Shown here piece after piece: positions 35,670 to 43,498 of a DNA stretch of 64,000 bases. The notes under the pieces were generated by a model that was not told the DNA's origin, searched no databases, and was given only the letters and a program-made list of their open reading frames with translations. Position 1 is the stretch's first letter, and every line of letters starts with the position of its first letter. The stretch covers positions 62,001-126,000 of the forward strand of contig JAOPKB010000011.1 of NCBI GenBank assembly GCA_025517485.1, read 5' to 3'. The stretch is from Natronoglomus mannanivorans. GTDB lineage: Archaea > Halobacteriota > Halobacteria > Halobacteriales > Natrialbaceae. Both the position numbers and the translations under genes were made by a program.

Positions 35670-35854
35670 GCGACAGCAGGCCACCTATCGCCGCCAGCGA
35701 CTCGAGAGGGGAGGGAGGATCGGTCGAGAGTCGTCGTCTGTACCCCGTATAGCGACGGAGTCGTATCTCCGAACGAGACCGATACCGGCCCCCACAAAAC
35801 GGGGGTGGGTATGCCGGCGGTGTGCTCACGACTCGAGCGACCCTCGCTCGAGCC

Positions 35855-36484
35855 ATGAAAGTCTCAATTCCCGGGTTGCCGGGCGTCTACTACGATACGA
35901 ACGCGGAATCGACCGCGATTTCGGCGACGATGACGCTGGCGGGTCGGCGTGCGCCGAAGCCGTACGGGTACGCCGCCCAGTTGCTGCCGATCCTCTGGTC
36001 GTTCGACGTCGACCTGCGGGAGGTGCCGTCGGACCATCCGTTCCAGTACCTCCACCCGGAGGGTGCACACAGCTTCGACGAACTGGCACGCGACGACCGA
36101 CTGGCCGAGCTCGGGCGCGAACTCGACTTCGCCCTGCAGTTTGCGAACTCGGTCAACGAGGAGACCGAAGCCGCAGTGTCGAAACTCGTCGGCCGGGAAG
36201 ACGGCGGCGACAGCGAAGCGATCGTCATCGAAGTGCAGGCGGGCGACGGCGAGGTGGTGGATCTCGAACGAGAGCGGGAACGAACCCACGAACACGAGTT
36301 CGATATCGAAGACGATCCAGAGCCAGAGCCAGAGCCGGATCCGAGTCCGGGTCTCGACACCACGACCGACCGTGAGGACGACGAATTCGAGCGAACAGAC
36401 GATCCGTTCGACGGGTCTGCATCGACAGGTGACCACGAGGACGAAGACGACACGGACACCTTCGATGCCGACCGCGACCGATAG
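35855..36484 (+). CDS. Conserved haloarchaeal protein with an acidic tail
   Basis: A 209-residue protein starting MKVSIPGLPGVYYDTNAEST. The first 125 residues look folded (TLAGRRAPKPYGYAAQLLPI; ELARDDRLAELGRELDFALQ); the rest is a low-complexity acidic tail with Glu-Pro repeats (DDPEPEPEPDPSP) and Asp/Thr/Glu runs. I recognise no catalytic motif and give no function. It begins 185 bases after the SDR gene. Confidence 0.65.
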   Translation: MKVSIPGLPGVYYDTNAESTAISATMTLAGRRAPKPYGYAAQLLPILWSFDVDLREVPSDHPFQYLHPEGAHSFDELARDDRLAELGRELDFALQFANSVNEETEAAVSKLVGREDGGDSEAIVIEVQAGDGEVVDLERERERTHEHEFDIEDDPEPEPEPDPSPGLDTTTDREDDEFERTDDPFDGSASTGDHEDEDDTDTFDADRDR

Positions 36485-36522
36485 CGCCACTCCTTTTGTC
36501 CACACGGTCCGTACCGACCCCT

Positions 36523-37485
36523 ATGAACGTCGTCACGACGCTTCCGTCCGCGACGGAGGTCGTCGCCGCACTCGAGATCGAGCCCGTCGGCGTCTCCCAC
36601 GAGTGTGACTATCCGCCCGACGTAACGTCCGTCCCCGTGGTCACCAGCTCTCGGATCGACAGCGACGCCTCGAGCGCCGAGATCGATCGGCAGGTTCTGG
36701 AGGCCGCCGCGGACGATGGGCCCGGCGTCTACGACGTCGACCGCGAGACGCTCGAGTCGCTCGACTCGGATCTGATCGTCACGCAGGGGATCTGTGACGT
36801 CTGTGCGGTCGACGAGGTCGTGATCGAACGGGCGGTCGCCGAAATCGACGCCGATCCCGAAATCCTCGCGACCGATCCGCACACGATCGGTGACGTCCTC
36901 GAAGACGTTCGCCGCGTCGGGAGGGCGACCGGTCGTGAGGATCGCGCCGAGTCGGTCGTCGATGACCTCGAGTCGCGGATCGAGACGGTTCGAGCGCGCG
37001 CCGCCGTAGCCGACGACCGGCCGCGAGTCGCCATCTTCGACTGGACCGAGCCCGCGATGATCGCCGGCCACTGGATGCCCGAACTGGTCGAGGCGGCGGG
37101 TGGCGAGTACGGGATGGCCGGCCCCGCCGACCGTTCGCGACCGCGCGAGTGGGAGGCGGTTCGTGAGTACGACCCGGAGGTGATCGTCGTCGCACCCTGC
37201 GGCTTCGGCCTCGAGCAGACGGCCGCGAACCTGACCGATCTGACCGACCGCGAGGGGTGGGACGACCTCGCCGCCGTTCGGGAGGGACGAGTGTGGGCGA
37301 TGGACGGCCACCACTACGTGAACCGGCCCGGACCGAGACTCGTGGATACCCTCGAGGCGCTCGCACCGATCGTCCATCCGGACCCGGAGCTGTTCGAGGA
37401 CCCGCCGGAATCGATCGCCCGGCCGCTCGCCGACCTCGAGACGCTCGAGGGAGCGGACCGGCGCGGACGGCTCGAGAGCCAGTGA
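36523..37485 (+). CDS. Cytoplasmic helical-backbone metal receptor (BtuF/cobalamin-binding-like)
   Basis: A 320-residue protein of the periplasmic-binding-protein class III fold (TroA/BtuF), but without a signal peptide or lipobox: it begins MNVVTTLPSATEVVAALEIE. Family motifs are VGVSHECDYPP, DSDLIVTQGICDVCAVD, VAIFDWTEPAMIAGHWMPEL and DPEVIVVAPCGFGL. The Cys-containing TQGICDVC and APCGF are conserved in this cytoplasmic subgroup as I know it. It may bind cobalamin, heme or iron inside the cell. The JAMM gene follows after 10 bases, so the two may be cotranscribed. Confidence 0.82.
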   Translation: MNVVTTLPSATEVVAALEIEPVGVSHECDYPPDVTSVPVVTSSRIDSDASSAEIDRQVLEAAADDGPGVYDVDRETLESLDSDLIVTQGICDVCAVDEVVIERAVAEIDADPEILATDPHTIGDVLEDVRRVGRATGREDRAESVVDDLESRIETVRARAAVADDRPRVAIFDWTEPAMIAGHWMPELVEAAGGEYGMAGPADRSRPREWEAVREYDPEVIVVAPCGFGLEQTAANLTDLTDREGWDDLAAVREGRVWAMDGHHYVNRPGPRLVDTLEALAPIVHPDPELFEDPPESIARPLADLETLEGADRRGRLESQ

Positions 37486-37495
37486 TCTCGCAATC

Positions 37496-37930
37496 GTGAT
37501 CGTCTGTCCCGACCCGATCCGCGAGACGTTGCTCGAGGACGCTCGAGCGGGCGCACCCGCCGAAGTCTGTGGCGTTCTCGGTGGGGAGTTCGGTCGGGAA
37601 CGAAGCCGGATTCGATCTCACTATCCGGCCGAAAACGTCGCGAGCGATCCACAGATACGATATCAGATCGCGCCGCGAGAGCAACTCGAGCTCTTCGAGC
37701 GACTCGAGGACCGTGGCGAGGAGATCGTGGGCTTCGTCCACTCCCATCCCGAGGGGCCGGCGACGCCGAGTGCGACCGACGTCGCGGACGCGACCTGGCC
37801 CGACAGGTCGTACGTCATCGTGTCGCTCCCCGGCGACGACGTCACGTCGTGGCGGTGGCGAAGTGGCCGGGACGAGTTCGAACGGGAAGCGTGCGAAGTG
37901 AGTAGTGGTTCCGGGGTACAGACCCGCTAA
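37496..37930 (+). CDS. JAMM/MPN+ metalloprotease, desampylase-like
   Basis: A 144-residue zinc isopeptidase resembling Haloferax HvJAMM1, which removes ubiquitin-like SAMP proteins from targets. The full JAMM motif is visible: Glu23 (PAEVCGVLGG), then HSHP (His82, His84), Ser92 and Asp95 in PSATD. The start is a GTG at 37496 immediately after the metal-receptor gene. Downstream, past one small gene, UbaA (the SAMP-activating enzyme) lies on the opposite strand. The Cys24 next to the catalytic Glu is typical of the family. Confidence 0.88.
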   Translation: MIVCPDPIRETLLEDARAGAPAEVCGVLGGEFGRERSRIRSHYPAENVASDPQIRYQIAPREQLELFERLEDRGEEIVGFVHSHPEGPATPSATDVADATWPDRSYVIVSLPGDDVTSWRWRSGRDEFEREACEVSSGSGVQTR

Positions 37931-38006
37931 CGACGGTCGAGTTCTGTCGGCGCTCCCGGACGTTCGAATACCGACCATTTACGAGCGGGCCTTGAGAAGG
38001 GGGCGT

Positions 38007-38258
38007 ATGGAGCTCTCGATGACGGACGTTACCGTCTACATATACAACGTCGCCGTCGTACTCACAGGAGGCTTTCTCATCATGGAAGCCGGAATCGAGG
38101 ACAGGGCGGTCCTGATCGGACTGGCGGCCGTGCTCGGACTGTTCTGGACGGTCTACTTCCGGTACAGTATGGCCCCGAAGCTCGCGAGTCTGGCCGGAGA
38201 CGACGATGATGACGAAAATGACAACGGCGCTCCCGATCCCGGTCCCGACCGTCTCTAG
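38007..38258 (+). CDS. Small two-helix membrane protein between the JAMM and UbaA genes
   Basis: An 83-residue protein with two hydrophobic helices (VYIYNVAVVLTGGFLIMEA; AVLIGLAAVLGLFWTVYF) and an acidic tail (DDDDDENDNG). An alternative start is four codons downstream. Function unknown. Its stop lies three bases from the convergent UbaA stop. Confidence 0.6.
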   Translation: MELSMTDVTVYIYNVAVVLTGGFLIMEAGIEDRAVLIGLAAVLGLFWTVYFRYSMAPKLASLAGDDDDDENDNGAPDPGPDRL

Positions 38259-38261
38259 AGA

Positions 38262-39110
38262 TCAGTCGCTCGAGACCGTACAACTCCCCTCGTAGCCGAC
38301 GTCGTGGATCGATTCGATTTCGGGGTCGTCACCGCAGACGGGACAGTCCGGATTCCGTCGGACGTCGACCGTCTCGAAGGACAGTCCCATCGCGTCGTAC
38401 ATGAGGAGTCGCCCCTCGAGCAGTTCGCCTGCTCCGAGCAGGTACTTGACGACCTCGGTCGCCTGAATGCAGCCGACAGTCCCTGGAAGAACGCCCAGCA
38501 CACCCGTGGTCGCACAGTCCGGGACGGTGCCGGGTTCCGGCGCTTCGGGGAAGATACAGCGGTAACACGGTCCGTCGCCGTCGTTGGGAAACGTCGTGAC
38601 CTGTCCCTCGAAGCGGTAGATCGCGCCGTGTGAGAGGGCGATTCCGGAGAGCGTACAGTAGTCGTTACAGAGATAGCGGGTCGCGAAGTTGTCGCTGGCG
38701 TCGACGACGACGTCGTAGCCGTCGGTGCGTTCGCCGTCCGTGCCGCCGACGAGGTCGTCGATCGTCTCGCTGGTCACCCTCGTTTCGTGTGCGCGGACGT
38801 CGACGTCGGGGTTCAGGGCCCGGACGTAGTCGGCGGCGCTCTCGACTTTCGGCCGGCCGACGTCGTCGTCGCCGTGGACGATCTGACGTTGGAGGTTCGA
38901 CCGCTCGACGACGTCGTCGTCGACGATCCCGAGTCGGCCGACGCCCGCCGCCGCCAGATACTGGATCACTGGCGAGCCGAGGCCGCCGGCGCCGACGACG
39001 AGCACGCTCCCCTCGAGCAGTCGCCGCTGGCCTTCGGGGCCGACCTCGTCCATGATGACGTGTCTCGAGTAGCGCTCGAGTTGCGTTGCGTCGAGGCGAA
39101 GATCGGTCAT
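38262..39110 (-). CDS. ubaA: E1-like SAMP-activating and sulfur-carrier enzyme UbaA
   Basis: A 282-residue adenylyltransferase of the MoeB/ThiF/E1 family. The nucleotide motif is VVGAGGLGSPVIQYLAAAG (about residues 38-56), with DDDVVERSNLQRQ as the ATP/Arg region. The candidate catalytic Cys199 lies in TVPDCATTGVLG. Zinc pairs are CYRC (about 182-185) and CPVCG near residue 260. In Haloferax UbaA adenylates SAMP1/2 for protein conjugation and also supports tRNA thiolation and molybdopterin synthesis. The ATG at 39110 gives MTDLRLDATQLERYSRH, the standard start. Confidence 0.93.
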   Translation of the reverse strand: MTDLRLDATQLERYSRHVIMDEVGPEGQRRLLEGSVLVVGAGGLGSPVIQYLAAAGVGRLGIVDDDVVERSNLQRQIVHGDDDVGRPKVESAADYVRALNPDVDVRAHETRVTSETIDDLVGGTDGERTDGYDVVVDASDNFATRYLCNDYCTLSGIALSHGAIYRFEGQVTTFPNDGDGPCYRCIFPEAPEPGTVPDCATTGVLGVLPGTVGCIQATEVVKYLLGAGELLEGRLLMYDAMGLSFETVDVRRNPDCPVCGDDPEIESIHDVGYEGSCTVSSD

Positions 39111-39212
39111 GGGCGACCGTTGGAGCGAGTGTGAGAAAAGTGCGCGGGTCCCTCCCCCTGTCCGGTAACTGGTTCGCAGTCGTGGATGAGGCAGTCCGTG
39201 ACAGCATCCCCA

Positions 39213-39224
39213 CGTTTTATTACC
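39213..39224 (+). promoter_or_regulatory. TATA box of the 39246 zinc-finger gene
   Basis: The element cgttttattacc lies 22-33 bases upstream of the ATG at 39246 and favours that codon over the ATG two codons earlier, giving a leaderless transcript. Confidence 0.6.
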
Positions 39225-39245
39225 GTGGTGTGCCATACCATGACT

Positions 39246-39431
39246 ATGGCATCCTCACCCAACGGTGCCGGCGACGAGGCTTTTGACCAGTTCCTGACGG
39301 ACCGCGGCCACGATGTCGAGCGAGCTGGGTGGGAGTACGACCACAACAAGAAACAGTGTCCGGAGTGTAGCGGGTTACACGACTCCGCCGCGACGTCCTG
39401 TACCGTCTGTGGGTGGGACCCTCGAAAGTAG
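39246..39431 (+). CDS. HVO_0416-family zinc-finger micro-protein
   Basis: A 61-residue protein with one compact zinc site made of two CxxC motifs (KQCPECSGLHD; SCTVCGWDP). The N-terminal helix FDQFLTDRGHDVERAGWEYD is the family signature I recall for HVO_0416-like proteins. Such micro-proteins are abundant in haloarchaea and several affect motility or biofilm regulation; the role of this one is unknown. Confidence 0.85.
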   Translation: MASSPNGAGDEAFDQFLTDRGHDVERAGWEYDHNKKQCPECSGLHDSAATSCTVCGWDPRK

Positions 39432-39464
39432 CGCAGTAACCGAGCGACCCGAACCGTCGACGAC

Positions 39465-39477
39465 ATTCGTTTTTTGG
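39465..39477 (+). terminator. T-rich terminator candidate after the zinc-finger gene
   Basis: The run cgttttttgg follows the stop by about 35 bases; archaeal transcription commonly ends at such T tracts. Confidence 0.4.
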
Positions 39478-39594
39478 ACTCGTTTCGTCGAGCGACGCGT
39501 TTCGTTTTTCGAGGTTAGACGGCCGTTTTCCGTACGAATCGACTGTACGTCTCGATTCCCGTCGTTTGACCCCATCTGTCGATACAATTATTAG

Positions 39595-39605
39595 CTCTTA
39601 TTTCC
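39595..39605 (+). promoter_or_regulatory. TATA box of the 39629 micro-protein gene
   Basis: The sequence ctcttatttcc ends 24 bases upstream of the ATG at 39629 and supports that start. Confidence 0.5.
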
Positions 39606-39628
39606 CAATGAATCACTGGAGAGACAAA

Positions 39629-39787
39629 ATGCCGGAATGCCAGAACTGCGGTGCTTTCGTGACTGACGCGTACGCTCGAGTGTTTACCCCCCGCGGCGTC
39701 GAGAATCCGCGCGTCTGTCCGGACTGTAAGGACAAGATTCGTGACGGTGGAGACGTCCGACAGGCTCGGTCACCGCGGAGTACCTGA
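39629..39787 (+). CDS. DUF7563-like zinc-finger micro-protein
   Basis: A 52-residue protein, MPECQNCGAFVTDAYARVF..., with two CxxC pairs (CQNC and CPDC) forming one zinc ribbon and a charged helical end. I match it to the haloarchaeal DUF7563 group from memory. An in-frame ATG lies seven codons upstream, but the TATA position supports the codon chosen. Function unknown. Confidence 0.8.
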   Translation: MPECQNCGAFVTDAYARVFTPRGVENPRVCPDCKDKIRDGGDVRQARSPRST

Positions 39788-39879
39788 TTCGTCCGGCCAT
39801 ATCGCTCGGTAATCTGATCCGTTTTTCCGTCGAATGAAACCCACGTGACTTATGGGTATTGGGGCCCAGAACAGGGATA

Positions 39880-41769
39880 ATGGCTACTACGGAGACGCAG
39901 GTGACTCGGTTGTTCGGTGGGCCGGGCAGTGGGAAGACGACGGCACTGCTCGACCACGTCGAAGAAATCCTCGAGGACGACGAGGTTACATTCCGGGACA
40001 TTCTGGTCGTCTCGTATACGCGCGCCGCAGCACAGGAAATTCGCGAGCGACTCGCCGAACGCTTAGACGTGAGCCCGCGCGCACTGCAGGGCAACGTCTG
40101 TACGATGCACGCGAAAGCGTACGATCTTCTCGATCTCTCTCGCGGCGACGTCATCGGTGAATCGGACAAAGAGGAGTTTTGCGAACAGTTCGGCCTCGAG
40201 TACGAAGACGAGTATTCGGGTGCAGGCCGGCGAACGGCCCGGTCGACGACGATCGGGAACAAGATCATCGCGACCAGCCAGTGGCTCCAGCGGACCCGCC
40301 GCGACGTCGCCGACTGGTACGACGTTCCCTTCCAGTGGGACGTCGAGGAAGTACGGCTCCCGCCGGAGATCGACCCCAACGCACAGGAGGGCAACAAGTA
40401 CACGCCGACCTGGCCGTCCGACGACGACCGCATCGACGTTCCGGAAGCGATCCGGGGCTGGCGCTCCTACAAGGGACAGGAGGGCAAGATCGGCTTCGCG
40501 GACATGTTAGAGCGGGTCCGACAGCGCTCGTTGCTCCCCAGCGTCGACTACCTGGTGATCGACGAGTTTCAGGACATCACGACCCTGCAGTACGACGTCT
40601 ATCAGGAGTGGAAACCCCACATGACCCAGGTCCTCATCGCCGGTGACGACGACCAGGTCGTCTACTCCTGGCAGGGAGCCGATCCAGCGCTCTTACTCGA
40701 GGAGGAAGTCGACGAGGACATCATCCTACCCAACTCCTACCGACTGCCCTCGAACGTACTGAACGCGGTCAACAAGGAGATTCGCCACATCGAACTCCGT
40801 CAGGACAAGGACCTCAAGCCCCGCAAGGAGGGCGGCTCGGTCGAAGCCTATCAGAACGCGTCGATGCTCGACGTCGTCCGCATGGTTCGTCGGACCCTCG
40901 TCGAAGGCGACGGGACCATGATGATCCTGTTTCGGGCGCGCTACCAGATGTTCCAGTTCATCGACGAGTTCATCACCGAGGGCGTACCGTTTACCGCGCT
41001 GACCGACCAGCGGATGTGGACCGACCGACTCACCCAGTACGTCCGCGCCGTCGAGGCGGTCGACCGCGGCGACGACGTCGACGGCCTGCAGGCCCGTCGA
41101 CTCGCGGATATGCTCATGGAGTCGGCGTTCGGCACCAACGACCGCGACGACCTCTTCGACACCATCGACGAACGCGAGGAGGAGGAAGGCGTCGACGACC
41201 TCACCGACCTCTCGATTCCCGCGTCGGTGATCACCGACCACGCACCCTTCATGCCCGGTCCGGCCTCGGCGTCGGACATGGTCCGGAAGGTGACCAACTT
41301 CCAGAAAAAGAGCATTCAGGCCTACTTCGCCATCGGCGAGTACCAGGGTATGGAGACCGACCGCATCCGCGTCGGCACCATCCACTCCGCGAAGGGGCGT
41401 GAAGCCGACCACGTCTTCATGGGCACCGACCTCACCGAGAAAGTCGTCGAGCAGATGGTCGCGACCGTCGACGACCCCGAAGACGTCCCCGGCGTCGAGG
41501 AGTTCACCAAGACCACCTCGCCCGTCCCCGTCCTGACCGACAACGAGCGCCGCGTCTTCTACGTCGGTATGTCTCGGGCGCGCGAACGCCTCGTCCTCCT
41601 CGAGAACCTCGTCGACGGCGCGCCGACGCTCTCGATCGACGTACTGTTGAACAACCGCCACACCGGTGCGGACCTCGAGGAGTTGATCGAGGAGGCCCAA
41701 CAGCCCCAGGATCCCGACGACTCTGACTCCGATCCCGACGAACCCGAAGTCGAAGCTGGAGCGCCGTGA
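39880..41769 (+). CDS. UvrD/Rep-family superfamily 1 DNA helicase
   Basis: A 629-residue 3'-5' helicase. Motif I is FGGPGSGKTTALLD (about residues 13-26), motif Ia VVSYTRAAAQEI, motif II DEFQDI (about residue 228), motif III GDDDQVVYSWQGADP, motif IV LPNSYR, motif V RVGTIHSAKGREADHVF (about residue 497) and motif VI RRVFYVGMSRARERLVL. The order and spacing are complete, so it should be active in repair or replication restart. A Pro/Asp-rich tail ends in EAGAP. Its stop overlaps the start of the next gene (GTGA), a sign of translational coupling to the M24-like protein. Confidence 0.93.
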   Translation: MATTETQVTRLFGGPGSGKTTALLDHVEEILEDDEVTFRDILVVSYTRAAAQEIRERLAERLDVSPRALQGNVCTMHAKAYDLLDLSRGDVIGESDKEEFCEQFGLEYEDEYSGAGRRTARSTTIGNKIIATSQWLQRTRRDVADWYDVPFQWDVEEVRLPPEIDPNAQEGNKYTPTWPSDDDRIDVPEAIRGWRSYKGQEGKIGFADMLERVRQRSLLPSVDYLVIDEFQDITTLQYDVYQEWKPHMTQVLIAGDDDQVVYSWQGADPALLLEEEVDEDIILPNSYRLPSNVLNAVNKEIRHIELRQDKDLKPRKEGGSVEAYQNASMLDVVRMVRRTLVEGDGTMMILFRARYQMFQFIDEFITEGVPFTALTDQRMWTDRLTQYVRAVEAVDRGDDVDGLQARRLADMLMESAFGTNDRDDLFDTIDEREEEEGVDDLTDLSIPASVITDHAPFMPGPASASDMVRKVTNFQKKSIQAYFAIGEYQGMETDRIRVGTIHSAKGREADHVFMGTDLTEKVVEQMVATVDDPEDVPGVEEFTKTTSPVPVLTDNERRVFYVGMSRARERLVLLENLVDGAPTLSIDVLLNNRHTGADLEELIEEAQQPQDPDDSDSDPDEPEVEAGAP

Positions 41770-42983
41770 GCCGGCAGGCACACCTCCAGCGGGTCGTTCG
41801 TGACGCACGCTCAGAGCGTGACGGACAGGCGTTCGTCCTCGTCGGATCGGGTTCGGAGCCGGCGATTCGGTACTGTCTCTCGGAGCTGGATTCGGACTCG
41901 GACTCGGACTCGGACTCGGAGTCGAACCAGAACACTCAGACGCTCGACCCCACCGCCACCTACGCCGTCGCACTCGACGGCGAGCGCGTCCTCGAGTGTG
42001 GGCCGTCGTCCGACGACGACCGCCATCCGGCCGAGCGACTCGCGAGTCGACTGGTCGAGCGTTGGGGAACCAAAACAGGAACGCTCCTGACACCCCGGAC
42101 CATCCCCCACGACGCCGCACTCTACCTCGAGGGGGCTGGGTTCTCACTCACATCGAGTGACTGCCTCGAGCGGGCACGCGAGCAGAAGACGGCGACGGAG
42201 CGCGATCGAATCGAACGCGCACAGACCGCGGCGACCGCCGGTCTCGAGCGTGCGGGTGAGATCCTTGCCGGGGCGACAGTCGGCGGGAGCGACCGGGCGC
42301 TCGCGTTCGACGGCGACCCATTGACGTCCGAGCGGGTGCGGATCGCGATCGACGAGGCGATCGTCCGTGCCGGCGGATTTCCCGCTGGGAGTACGGTCGT
42401 GCGCGTCGGGACCGGCGAGAGTCGATTCACACCCGACGTCGTGCTTCGAGCTGGTGAACCGATTACGCTCGAGACGACACCGCACGGTCCGAACGAATAC
42501 TACGGCGGGCTCACCCGGACCATCATCGTCGACGGCGACGGCGGCTGGGAACGCCGGGCACACGTCGCCGTCACCCACGCGTTCAAATCCGCGGCGTCGC
42601 TGCTCTCGACGGAGGGGCCGACGGTTCACGCCGTCGAGGCGGACCTCGCAGCCGAAGTTCGCGCATTCGGTTTCGAGGACGGGATCGAGACGTCTGTCCA
42701 CGGCGTCGGTCTCGAGCCTCGCGAGCGTCCGCTCCCGGGTGACGAGATCGGCGGGGACTGCGTGCTCCGGCTCGAGGCCGCGGTCGTCGGCGAAGACGGT
42801 GGCGAGGTTCGGTTGGCCGACTGTCTCGAGCGGGTCGTCTCGGAGTCGGAGTCAGATTCGAAGTCGAAGTCGAAGTCGAAGTCGGAGTTGCGGTCGGGAT
42901 CAGAGCCGGAATCGGCGTCCCGACCGATCGTCGACTGGCTTCCGCGGCCGTCGCAATCGCTCGAGGCGTCAGTGCTCGAGTAG
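41766..42983 (+). CDS. Degenerate M24 (pita-bread fold) protein, probably non-peptidase
   Basis: A 405-residue protein with the two-domain plan of Xaa-Pro peptidases: an N-terminal domain to about residue 130, then a pita-bread domain. The segment PITLETTPHGPNEYYGGLTR aligns with the region that normally supplies the two metal Asp residues (DAG...DITR); here they are replaced. The His in SVHGVGLEPRERP and the Glu in LRLEAAVVG remain. It is therefore likely catalytically dead. Ser-Asp and Ser-Lys repeats near residues 40-55 and 360-380 come from simple repeats. The GTG start at 41766 overlaps the helicase stop. Confidence 0.8.
   Translation: MSRQAHLQRVVRDARSERDGQAFVLVGSGSEPAIRYCLSELDSDSDSDSDSESNQNTQTLDPTATYAVALDGERVLECGPSSDDDRHPAERLASRLVERWGTKTGTLLTPRTIPHDAALYLEGAGFSLTSSDCLERAREQKTATERDRIERAQTAATAGLERAGEILAGATVGGSDRALAFDGDPLTSERVRIAIDEAIVRAGGFPAGSTVVRVGTGESRFTPDVVLRAGEPITLETTPHGPNEYYGGLTRTIIVDGDGGWERRAHVAVTHAFKSAASLLSTEGPTVHAVEADLAAEVRAFGFEDGIETSVHGVGLEPRERPLPGDEIGGDCVLRLEAAVVGEDGGEVRLADCLERVVSESESDSKSKSKSKSELRSGSEPESASRPIVDWLPRPSQSLEASVLE
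41891..41924. repeat. cggact hexamer tandem repeat inside the M24-like gene
   Basis: About five tandem cggact units encode a Ser-Asp run near residue 45. Copy number may vary in steps that keep the frame. Confidence 0.7.
42838..42890. repeat. tcggag/tcgaag hexamer repeat inside the M24-like gene
   Basis: Imperfect tandem hexamers encode a Ser-Glu/Ser-Lys run near residue 360, a length-variable acidic or mixed-charge linker. Confidence 0.65.
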
Positions 42984-42999
42984 CGGTGTTTCTGGTCGT

Positions 43000-43305
43000 C
43001 TATTTCGTTTTCGTCTCGGAATCGTGCTGGACGGCCTCGACCCGCTCGGCGTCGCCGTCTGTCTCTCCGTCCGCTTCTGTCCCGTCGACGACGGAGCTGG
43101 CGGCTCGTTTCGCGAACAGTCCCGGGACGTCCGAGGGCTGCGTGAGATAGTGCTGGGCGATCACGAGTGCAGCCGCGAAGACGATCAAAGCGCCGCCGGT
43201 CAAGTGATCCCCGCGCAAAAGGAGAAAATCGAGTCCCGCGAGCGCCGCGGGGATCGCGAGCACGAGCGACCCGGCGAGTTTGATCGTATCGATGATGCCT
43301 GCCAT
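43000..43305 (-). CDS. Two-helix membrane protein (DUF7533-like)
   Basis: A 101-residue protein starting MAGIIDTIKLAGSLVLAIPA, with hydrophobic helices at about residues 8-30 and 37-55 and the conserved-looking end of the membrane part, YLTQPSDVPG. The last 40 residues are polar and acidic. I associate it with DUF7533 from memory. It is convergent with the M24-like gene, 16 bases apart. Function unknown. Confidence 0.68.
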   Translation of the reverse strand: MAGIIDTIKLAGSLVLAIPAALAGLDFLLLRGDHLTGGALIVFAAALVIAQHYLTQPSDVPGLFAKRAASSVVDGTEADGETDGDAERVEAVQHDSETKTK

Positions 43306-43469
43306 TGGCGAGCCATAGTGGTCCAATCGGCAAAAGTGCGCCGACCAGATGGTGTCCTCACTATCTCACGATCCCACGTTCACACACCCTCTCGAGGAGG
43401 CACAGTGGCTCAAATTCGAGCGAACGGTCGACCCGCGAGACATCAGTTCCGGGCACGGACCCACAACGG

Positions 43470-43478
43470 CTTTTACTC
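43470..43478 (+). promoter_or_regulatory. TATA box of the riboflavin synthase gene
   Basis: The element cttttactc is 21-29 bases upstream of the ATG at 43499, as for leaderless transcripts. Confidence 0.55.
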
Positions 43479-43498
43479 GCCGCCTGCCACCCTCGAGT

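Noticed and set aside
40726..42147. A 473-codon minus-strand frame across the helicase
   Set aside because: Shadow of the helicase frame, with repetitive Ser/Pro and Val/Asp composition and no family.
41766..42983. Calling the M24-like protein an active Xaa-Pro dipeptidase
   Set aside because: Two expected metal Asp positions appear to be replaced, so activity is doubtful although the fold is kept.
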